A stretch of DNA of 31,100 nt from Pilasporangium apinafurcum (Eukaryota > Oomycota > Peronosporomycetes > Pythiales > Pythiaceae). Each line of letters begins with the position of its first letter. The stretch's first letter is position 1. The notes below the pieces were generated by a model. That model was not told the origin of the DNA. It did not search any database and was given only the letters and a program-made list of their open reading frames with translations. The position numbers and the translations under genes are program-made. The DNA lies in NCBI GenBank assembly GCA_001600495.1, contig BCKE01000069.1, forward strand, positions 1-31,100, read 5' to 3'. This document shows, in pieces, positions 1 to 9,131 of this stretch.

Positions 1-189
1 CTTTGAGTTTGCTAATTACTTTACATGGCCAAAAGCATGCTACTCAATTGTAGCCACGCATGTATTCTATAAATCTATCACTTTATCTATGCATATCGCC
101 AATGCATCAGCTGGATTCTTGAACACGATCGAGTTTTCCGTGTAATGATACAAAAAGTACGTTTTCTTCCATAGCATTTCCTTTCTTGT

Positions 190-1595
<1,406 letters not shown>

Positions 1596-3287
1596 TTATT
1601 GGTGAGTATTATTTCTTGCTCGCACTGCAAGACGAGCGCTAGTAGACTTTCCGCTGGTAATTGACGACCCTGCACTAGTGAAGGTTCCCGAAGTAGTTGT
1701 AGCTGATAATGGTCCGGACTCTGGGATGCTCGTGATCTCCGTCAAATCACTTGCAGATGATCGCCAAGTAGTTGCTCCCGACAGTCGGTTGTGGATCTCC
1801 TCATCCAAAAGTTTCAACCGTGTGGACTTGGAAAGGGAATTGAAGCGCGTTTTGACCGCATCCATGACAGACTTCTGGGACTCATTTTCCTTGACGACGT
1901 CGTTGTCGTTGTCTTCATCGTCACTGCTTAGATAAAGCGAGGGTCTTCCATCGAACAAGCTTGCTCGCACACCGTCATTCTCCTGCCCTATACCTTCTGC
2001 GATGATATCATACGCATATTTCCCACTGGTTTTCTGCAGAAATGAAATCCCAATACTTCCACTCTTTTGATTGCGGTTTATCACGTGTCGCAGTGATGAT
2101 TGCCCATCCACACGGCTGGTTGCATATAACGATGGACGTTGGCGATGCATGCCCATCTTCATCTTGGCCAGGTAATTTAATTTACTCACAGAGAGCGACG
2201 CAATCCTCGTAATTCTATGACGTGAAACGACACGTTCATTCCGATCGAAACAGAGTCCACAAAGCTTCCAGTTGTTGAAATCGGTTGACGTTAAACACGA
2301 CGAGCATACGATAATCCCACATACTGCACAGACATGTCGCCGCTTCCAGCTGAATATCCCGACTTTTTTTTCACAAGTCTGGCATTTCCGCTCGCCCACA
2401 TTCGTCACAGGCAAGAAAGCAAACACTGACTGAATCTGTGACCCAACAGCAGTTGCATGCGCAGCACCATTACTACAATACGCCTTCTCGACCAAGAAGC
2501 GGTACCGAACCGCGAGGCTAAACGCATCGTGGAGACTCGAGAATCCGCCATAGAACCGGTCTCTGTTCTTCGTCAGATTCACATCCAGCCAAACCTGCAT
2601 CCTCAACGTATCTGGATCTTTTGTCTCTGTAAAAAGCACCATAAACGTGTGCAGAATCCCACGATGGTATACTAACTCGGTCTCGTTTTTTCGTTCTAAT
2701 AAATCACCTTCGCCCGGTAACTCGATGGAATAGAGCATTTTGTACACGTATTGAAATCCATCACGATCGACGTCCTTTCCTGTTGTTTCCAACAGCAGAA
2801 AATCTTCTCCTTGATGATCATCAATCACTGATCGATATTTGACGTGCTTGATACCAATGTACTCGTGCGGGTTTTCTTTCGTGCGCGGCTTGACGGTTTC
2901 CAGCACCTGTGCATCCACCAGCAAATCATCACCCATGAGATCTGCTTCGACACGTCGATAGGTGGGCGTCACATCGGTACTGACCGTCTTAACAACTTCG
3001 CTCAGCGTGCCAGAGACATTCATGCACGTCGCCATTGTCGACCGCCGCGAGTTCGTGGTCCCCACAGCGTTCACGTAATACCGCATATCTAGTGGCGTTG
3101 GCAGAGTCGTTTCATCCCATGCCATAAGATTCGTCAGCCGTGTCTGGGACGATTTACGGCGCCGGATAGTTTGTTGTTTACAATTAATCGCCGTAAACTG
3201 ACTGTAATGATTCGCATGTAGAAAACGCTTGACATTCGCATCATTCTCCGCCAAAACCTGGGCAAATTCCATGCTCTCGACCGTCAT
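1596..3287 (-). CDS. START-like / FYVE zinc-finger protein
   Basis: A 563-residue single-exon protein. Residues about 60-280 have the alternating beta pattern of the START-like lipid-binding region that precedes FYVE fingers in a large oomycete family. Residues 302-346 form the FYVE-type finger, with all four CxxC pairs visible: KCQTC, the RRHVCAVC core, CSSC, and KLCGLC. The canonical RRHHCRxCG ligand-binding core is reduced to RRHVCAVCG, so one basic-patch His and the Arg are changed and PI3P affinity may be weak. The WxxD motif normally before the first cysteine pair is absent. The C-terminal ~200 residues are Ser/Thr/Asp-rich and probably disordered. The expected role, by family, is phosphoinositide-dependent endosomal membrane binding. 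The lipid ligand is not deducible. The ATG at 3285-3287 is the first in frame. Confidence 0.85.
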   Translation of the reverse strand: MTVESMEFAQVLAENDANVKRFLHANHYSQFTAINCKQQTIRRRKSSQTRLTNLMAWDETTLPTPLDMRYYVNAVGTTNSRRSTMATCMNVSGTLSEVVKTVSTDVTPTYRRVEADLMGDDLLVDAQVLETVKPRTKENPHEYIGIKHVKYRSVIDDHQGEDFLLLETTGKDVDRDGFQYVYKMLYSIELPGEGDLLERKNETELVYHRGILHTFMVLFTETKDPDTLRMQVWLDVNLTKNRDRFYGGFSSLHDAFSLAVRYRFLVEKAYCSNGAAHATAVGSQIQSVFAFLPVTNVGERKCQTCEKKVGIFSWKRRHVCAVCGIIVCSSCLTSTDFNNWKLCGLCFDRNERVVSRHRITRIASLSVSKLNYLAKMKMGMHRQRPSLYATSRVDGQSSLRHVINRNQKSGSIGISFLQKTSGKYAYDIIAEGIGQENDGVRASLFDGRPSLYLSSDDEDNDNDVVKENESQKSVMDAVKTRFNSLSKSTRLKLLDEEIHNRLSGATTWRSSASDLTEITSIPESGPLSATTTSGTFTSAGSSITSGKSTSARLAVRARNNTHQ

Positions 3288-5600
3288 CGCTTTATTTATT
3301 CTAACTGAATCAACTTCGTTCGTTGATCTGGTCGGTGGTCGAATGCGTCACACGTGGTTACCCTACGCGAAGATTTTCTACAATACTTTCGTTATCCACA
3401 CACACCGCACCAAACTTCCTCTTTTGGTAGGCTGAGTGTGTGGTCACAGAGGTAGCCCGTGGATAACAAACGCAAGTAGCCTCACACACCCACACACTCC
3501 TTCTTCTCTTTCTTCTTCGCAATGCCTTGGAGTTGAGTGTGGTCGGTAAGGAAGAACTCATTAGCTGCTTCTCATCGTCTAGGGCACAGAAGAGGATGCG
3601 CCGCTGCCCACTTCCACACCTCTAACAGGAGTGATGGTCGTTCAAAAAAAACTTTCGTAAAAGTCCGCATATTCCTAAACAAAATAAAGCGAATCAAGAA
3701 TGTTTTGTTAAAGCCGCATGTACAATAAAGTCCGCATGGTTTGCACTGACGACCATGCGCACCTTCTGGACCGAAACAAGACAATTAGATGAAAGTGCAG
3801 AGAGTAAGAGGTCGTAATAAACACCCAAAGCACCAGTGCCGAGTATCCTGCAAATCAAAATAACCGATGCATGGATAGCTTACATTCCGTGGATGAAGCG
3901 GAGTAAAGAGATGGATGACAAAATGTGCGTACAGGAAGGAAAATAAAATAAACTCGACCCTACAGAAACCCAATATAAATCAAGATACGGATTACTCGTT
4001 TAAGTATATTACTATCTGTTTATGTATACGGCACGATTTGGCAAAGGGGATGATGCCCCTGCTGTTTCTCGGTTTGTCATCCGAGGGATGCCTGACATCT
4101 GCTGATTGCTCTCCCTTACTGTTGCATCCTTCATTTACAAACTTGGCAGAACGACCAGTGAACAAGGTACCAGCTCATCTCCACCCATCAGCCTATGGAC
4201 TTCAATTGTCGATGCCAAGTCTAAACTATTGCAAGCGTCATGCAAAGTTCGGTGTGCGTTGTTTAACAACGAGAGTTGTCTGAACAATCACGAAACGTCT
4301 TTGAAGGCGCGCAAATTATTGATACTTTTTCCTGTTGTTGAATCGCCTTGTGTTGTAGCATAAATTCATTATTTGTCGAGTCTCAAAATGTAATCACTAC
4401 TTATATGTGATGGAAGGCATCGTCAAAAGGGCGAGTTAAGTACATGCAGTGGTGTCGGCTGCAGACCATGTCGCGGCGTACAAATGGACCTCTGAGAGTA
4501 TTGAAATGGACGATCCAACGGTCTCTCCCTTTTCGTTGTCCACCACCTTACCCCTGTCTGTTCTGTAAGAGATACGGAATGCAAAAGAAAATCGATCGCA
4601 TATTTTTGGATCCGTTAATTTCCCTCCACGTCCTGCATGGCTACCACACGTGTTTTCACTCTTCCTCTTCCAACCATTGCATAGCGTTTACGAAACCAGC
4701 CAAAAATCTGTCTCATTCAAAAAAAAAAAAGCATTAAAATAAATTGAAAAACAGATCTAGGAGCAATTCAAGTGGGAAAAGGCCTATGAGACAGTTTTTC
4801 GCCCAAGCAGATCAACCAGAGAGCGCACCGAGTGTGTTCGAGAAAGCTGATTTTTCAGCCATGTTAGTGGCTGCGATCACACATTGCTTAGACAAAAGAT
4901 ACACTCATGTGTACTGTAGAGAAGTTCTGGGTTGAGCATCATGATCAGCATTCATGTAGAGAAACGCAATGACCATCCCACTCTGGTGGCTGTGGTGGGT
5001 CGACTACCAATACTAACACTTTTCCGTAATTTTTTCTCAAAAAAGGGTGAATAGAACAAAAAATCCACCGAAACAGCCATCTGGATGATCCTTTGATGAT
5101 GTCTGATCTACCATTTTTTGTGTATTATTAAATTTGTATCACATGTTTTTGATAAAATAGTAAAATCTCAGCAAAATCGAGAAAGGACATTTGGAAGCGG
5201 CTCTCTTTGGCGGCTGGCAACGCTGTATTCCGTGGTTGTGATGTGATGAGTGGCTGTCTTTCTCTAAGATGACGCGTAGGTTACTAGATTCATCTAAAGC
5301 AATCGCATGGATCAGTCAGCTGGTTTTGCAGACGTGTCGTGCATATAAGATCCCACATTGAGAAAAAAGAAAGGGCCATCAACGCCATCGTAATAGGTGG
5401 TGTCCTTACTAGGGTCGAACAGTCTTTCTTATCCAAGCGGATCATTTCCACTACGCGCGCGGCAGAGAACCGTGTGTATGTGTTTGATTTATTGTCCAAG
5501 TGCTGTGTAGAAGCAGACGAACACTTACACAATTCGTTGACGTAGTTGACTGGATATCCAAAACACAACAACCATTAGCAGCGACAACAGCAGCAGCAGG
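3288..5600. other. Long region without a resolved gene
   Basis: About 2.3 kb holding many short, mutually overlapping frames with no recognisable domain, several A/T-rich runs and in-frame stops. The part directly upstream of 5601 includes a CAG-rich stretch that is probably the 5' UTR of the bZIP gene. One minus-strand segment (4139-4279) looks like a single exon and is listed separately. Otherwise I see nothing I can support. Confidence 0.45.
4139..4279 (-). other. Exon-like coding segment, possibly VPS9-domain-like
   Basis: On the minus strand a 141-nt open stretch is bounded by a plausible acceptor (TTCAG before 4279) and a plausible donor (GTAAAT at 4138-4133). It encodes a helical segment ending in STIEVHRLMGGDELVPCSLV. 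The G-D-x3-P pattern after an amphipathic helix resembles the conserved Asp/Pro region of VPS9 Rab5-exchange-factor domains. I could not connect it to further exons with the later VPS9 residues, so it may be part of a multi-exon gene or a decayed fragment. The family call is inference only. Confidence 0.25.
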
Positions 5601-6556
5601 ATGCTCATGGAACATTCTTCCTTTCGCTCAACTACCGACGCATTCGATCACATGGGCCACCCATTGCCAAACCCACCGCGCGAGCTATTGCTTGTCGATC
5701 CATCCGTTGGATATTATTCGCATCACAGCCATCTCCCAAGTCTTCAACGCCAGTATTCACAGCCACCAGTACCATCAGGTTCCGCATATTCATCCGCCAA
5801 TTCTTCACCTATAGATCCCAAAGGGCTCCCATTACCACTCGTACCAGACCGACTCCCACCTGCCCGAAACCCATCGATTTTCCCACCGCTTTTTCTGCAT
5901 TCGCATATACCACCACCACCGACCTCCAACCGTTTGCCACCGTCTGCTCATGTATCTCCAGTACCTGGATCGTCTTTGCCATTACTGCGACCAGAAGATG
6001 TAGCAGCTCAAAAGAAGGCGACGGATGAAGAACGCAAGGCTAAACATCGTGAAGCACAGCGAAGATTCGTCCAGCGCAAAAAGGTTTGCTTTGGAATGCT
6101 CATGTGAAAAGTAGAAGTGATTTCATATCGCTCAAATCGTTTGCTATGATTGTGATTAGGACGAAATGCTGCACCTGAAGCAGTTGGCCTTGGAGTTGGA
6201 GATGCAGTACAAAGTGTTAACGCTCGTGCGCGAGTGTGTCAATTTGGTGCAGGATAACGAAGACATGAGCAAGAAAATTGAGGAAGTAGAAGCGTCAGTT
6301 GCTAAAGCGAGGCAATCCAGAAGAACAGAGGACGCTATTATCAAGGAGGAACAGAAACACAATGGAAAACTGGAAGGAGAAGACGACTCGAAAGCGGTAT
6401 GTGTGCGCGACTTTGCGTATCGCTAAGCGAATTGACTTCCATAGCATGTACCTAATTAATTTAAAATTTATTCTGCAGACGGTAAAAACAGAGGAGGATC
6501 CGAACGCCTTGATTCCAAAAGAGTTCCGCCACACACGCTGGGCTTTCGAGTGGTAA
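5601..6556 (+). CDS. bZIP-type transcription factor, three exons
   Basis: Exon model 5601-6083, 6160-6396, 6479-6556 gives 265 residues; introns are 76 and 82 nt (GTTTGC...TTAG, GTATGT...GCAG), both phase 0. Residues 1-135 are Pro/Ser/His-rich and probably disordered. Residues ~142-161 form a basic region (KHREAQRRFVQRKK), followed directly by a coiled coil with leucine heptads (LKQLALELEMQ onward) interrupted by the first intron. The family binds DNA as dimers in the nucleus. The invariant Asn of the bZIP signature is His here and the conserved Arg eight residues later is Val, so this is a non-canonical basic region. The 3' end is uncertain: a different frame (see 6481-7007) also looks coding, so the true protein may be longer. 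The Fanzor element begins only a few hundred bases downstream. Confidence 0.75.
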
Positions 6557-7007
6557 TGCGCTTTGTGCATTCCAAGATACACCCCACAACCATTCAGCAT
6601 CATAGAGATCTATTTATACGCGGCCTGGCAATATGTGATTCCAGAGAACTTGCCATGGAGCAGCAGGTATAGGTTCATACGATAGGAGATAGTAAATAGG
6701 ATAGACCATCATCGATTGCCCATATCAACAGCGTCATCGGCTAATGATAACATCTCTTTAGAGAGAGAAATTTTTTTGTGAATCAGTATTCAACTGCTGC
6801 TGAGACAGCCATCGCACACAAACGCGCAACGATCGGCCGCCGATGCGGCTGCTACGTACACGCATCCACAACAACAGGACGTGCAAAAGACGGGAACGAG
6901 AAATGTCACATCAGCAGACGTTCGATGATTCTTTGACACCAACTTCAGAAAGTGTGCTAACGAGCAGTGTGGGATTCGCAACTACTCCTCATCCTTTTGA
7001 TATCTGA
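6481..7007 (+). other. Probable 3' coding continuation of the bZIP gene (frame unresolved)
   Basis: From 6481 a frame shifted relative to the simplest exon 3 reads through the stop at 6554 and encodes a protein-like stretch including GFRVVMRFVHSKIHPTTI and LAICDSRELAMEQQ up to a donor-like GTATAG at 6667. Beyond a possible acceptor near 6808 a Gln/Ala/Thr-rich frame ends at TGA 6926. A third frame ends at TGA 7005. Such C-terminal regions after a bZIP are common in oomycete bZIP proteins, to my recollection. The join to exon 2 needs a shifted splice site (for example GTGTGC at 6401) or an indel. The last possible stop lies only 17 bp before the Fanzor element. Confidence 0.4.
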
Positions 7008-7020
7008 CCCAAAATCATCT

Positions 7021-7024
7021 CTAA
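7021..7024. repeat. Target-site duplication CTAA of Fanzor element copy 1
   Basis: CTAA directly abuts the CCTTTATT end of the element. The same four bases abut the other end at 8925-8928. In element orientation this is TTAG. Confidence 0.8.
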
Positions 7025-7079
7025 CCTTTATTCCCCATGTGTTCTGTACCGCGTGGTACAGAATACGTGGGGATAAAGG
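7025..7079. repeat. Terminal palindrome of Fanzor element copy 1
   Basis: A 55-bp inverted repeat with arms CCTTTATTCCCC...TTCTGTACC and GGTACAGAA...GGGGATAAAGG around a short GC-rich centre. It has one unpaired T and a short mismatched section. It can form a hairpin in DNA or RNA and lies at the 3' terminus of the element. Confidence 0.85.
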
Positions 7080-7127
7080 CTACACTCATCCGTTTCCGGA
7101 ATCATAGCAATAAGGCCGTTTATCACC
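7025..7127 (-). ncRNA. Candidate Fanzor guide-RNA (omega-RNA/fRNA) scaffold, copy 1
   Basis: The 103 nt between the Fanzor stop and the element boundary. It contains a 28-nt block (7081-7108) identical to copy 2. Within it TCCG-GAAA-CGGA forms a 4-bp stem with a GNRA-type tetraloop (7089-7100). A 55-nt near-perfect palindrome (7025-7079) ends exactly at the element end. In TnpB and Fanzor systems the guide scaffold lies at this place and the guide is the DNA just outside the element. The RNA is predicted, not shown. Confidence 0.5.
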
Positions 7128-8557
7128 TCAGTTTTTGATTTCGAGTACCAATTCATTCTTTTTCCTCGTGAACGCCTCGAGTCTCCTCTTTTTCTTCACT
7201 TGGTCGATGAAGAGTCTCAAAATGTTTATTGCGGCGTTGATGTCACGGTCCCACAATGTGCGATGGCATTCACTATTTTTGCAGTGTTGCACACCATAAA
7301 GACCGGCACTGACAACTTTTCCGTCAAGGACGAATCCCTTCATCCTCTTGTGACAAGCACAACACAGCTTGCTCGTCCTGAACTCGTTCACATCAACAGC
7401 ACGACACCTGGAACCGATTTTCTTCCGTAAGGTCATTATGAGAACATTAATGTTGCCTTTAGCTGAGCTTGTGAAACTTGCATCTCCATACGCGATAACG
7501 GTTCATTTATTACCACCTGTAAGGTTCTTGACTACTTTCTCGTACGTCTGTTGTCGACGAATATAGGTCGACCATGGTAGCCTCTTCATCCTCCTTGATG
7601 AATGCACGTCAAGAAGACGATCCAAATACACGAGACAAAATCTCACCCGTTCCAAATAGGAGACAAGGTTTGCAACTTTTGTCGAAGGAACATTTTCATC
7701 GAAGGTTTTGATGTCAGGCTCAGCATTAATCCACTCTTTGGTCAACTTTGTTCGTCTATGGTAGCCGCACTCTCTGTAGCAACGGTCGTTAGACCAGTGG
7801 ATGACTTCATGTTTCACGTTCTCTCCTTTCGATTTTTGCAGCGTAGCCATGCTTTCCTCTTTGTAGACAACAGCAGTGAAGATCTTCTTTCTTCCCGGGT
7901 CCAAACCGATGATCTGGTCTTCAAGAGAAAATGCCTTTTTTTCTCTCTCGCGGGAAGCTTTGGACGGGAGATTGGCACACCAACTGACATACTATCGATC
8001 GAGATGAAGTACTCAAACTCCTTTCGCTGGACTTTGGTCACAAGACCTATATTGAAGTATGTGCGCCATAACTCAGCTTTGTCGGCGTAAAGCTCAACAG
8101 GGTCATTCAAAGCCTTAGCAAGTTCCTTCAGAACGGTGATATTGATATTGATGAAAATGGGTCTGAACTGTTTCTGTGGAAGCAGAGATCAGACTCGGCA
8201 ACCCTTCATTCCATCATCCACGTGAGCTTGTATGTCTATCAGCATTGTGCGGAGAAAGGGCATGTGACGTTCCGGTGATTTGTTCAAGTCAAATGGCAGC
8301 GGTCCGATCTCGTTTCTCACTCTATCCGATAATTCTTGCATCCAAACAATCTCCTCAGTAGGGATGGGATACTTCTTGAACCTGGAGTACGCGGGGATCA
8401 GGTTGGATAAGCTATGCTGAGTTTGGATGCTTGCACGGACCAGCAGTGAAACAGCACTCTTGATTATCTTGTCTTGGTGCTTTTCAAAATAGTCACTGTC
8501 NCGAACGAGAGTTGCAAGCATAGTGCGAGAAGGTAAGTTCCAGAAGCGCAGATTTGG
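7128..8557 (-). pseudogene. Fanzor (TnpB-like RNA-guided nuclease), interrupted
   Basis: The minus strand encodes about 475 codons of a Fanzor1-type protein. Visible features in order: an N-terminal FWNLPSRTMLATLV segment (no ATG before it; TGA at 8560-8558), a central ITVLKELAKALNDPVELYAD region, RuvC-I as GLDPGRKKIFTAVV with its Asp, an AYGDASF segment where TnpB has its RuvC-II Glu, then VNEFRTSKLC with the alternative Glu and first zinc pair, HCKNSEC as the second pair, and RuvC-III WDRDINAAINI. TnpB and Fanzor proteins cut DNA at sites specified by a guide RNA made from their own 3' end. Three lesions break the frame: TGA at 8191-8189, TGA at 7505-7503 (just after RuvC-I region ends at GGNK), and a one-base loss in an A run (plus-strand T7, 7936-7942) between ISRPKLPARE and the GLDPG motif. 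Both stops could derive from CGA by one transition. Because the assembly has N here, a collapsed multi-copy consensus is an alternative to true decay. Confidence 0.85.
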
Positions 8558-8924
8558 TCAGAACANTATTAACGGTTCAAAAAACGATAGAGACCTCTGG
8601 ACCATCAAGTTAAGCTGGTAGAAGGAATGCTTAGCAATAAGAATACATAGCTGTTTACAAATGGATAATCAGTAGGTAGTCAGAAACAGAAACACGATCA
8701 CTTTCCAATTGCCCACCTACCTTACAATCCCCACACGTCAATATCGTCAGAACTATTTGTCGCCCTGCAGAAAATGAAATAGTAGAAGAATCCTCAGAAT
8801 CTACTCTTTTATGCCAAGTGGAGTGCTCGTTGCTAAATCCAGTAGAAACAAACTTACACTGTAAAAGAGGATGTACTTCATATACTACAACTCTACTTCC
8901 ACCAGTACACTTGGGGAAAAAAGG

Positions 8925-8928
8925 CTAA
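8925..8928. repeat. Target-site duplication CTAA (second half), copy 1
   Basis: CTAA follows the GGGGAAAAAAGG end of the element, matching 7021-7024 exactly. Confidence 0.8.
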
Positions 8929-9131
8929 ATCGCTCACAGCAATCTTGAAAAGTCGTACATTGCGTAAACTCTTGTGGTCGAATTTCAAATGCTTTTATCC
9001 GTTACATTTTGAAGTGTATCGTCCCAAGCAAATCTCTGACGGGACATGGAGCGATAATGGCTGAATAGCTATTTGCTGGGACGGTGTGTTTGTTCGCGGA
9101 GCCTTGCTTTGCTTTTTGGATAGACCACACC

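Larger units (their letters stand above)
7025..8924 (-). mobile_element. Fanzor-carrying DNA transposon, copy 1 (1.9 kb)
   Basis: The ends are CCTTTATTCCCC at 7025-7036 and GGGGAAAAAAGG at 8913-8924, inverted repeats matching at 11 of 12 positions. Both ends are flanked by the exact duplication CTAA (7021-7024 and 8925-8928). The only gene inside is a Fanzor nuclease read from 8557 to 7128. No transposase is visible, so movement would need a transposase in trans. The 4-bp TTAR-type target and CC-initial ends recall piggyBac-type elements, but assignment to a superfamily is inference. The 3' end of the element (7025-7127) carries a palindrome and a conserved block shared with copy 2. The bases 8558-8924 are the non-coding 5' part of the element. 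Two N positions (8501, 8566) lie inside it. Confidence 0.85.

Noticed and set aside
7025-7079. Palindrome as a transcription terminator or origin
   Set aside because: It ends exactly at the transposon boundary and is shared with copy 2, so it is an element end; its other roles are discussed as a guide RNA.
7025-8924. Assignment of the Fanzor element to piggyBac
   Set aside because: A TTAR target and CC-starting ends are suggestive, but no transposase is present, so the superfamily is left open.
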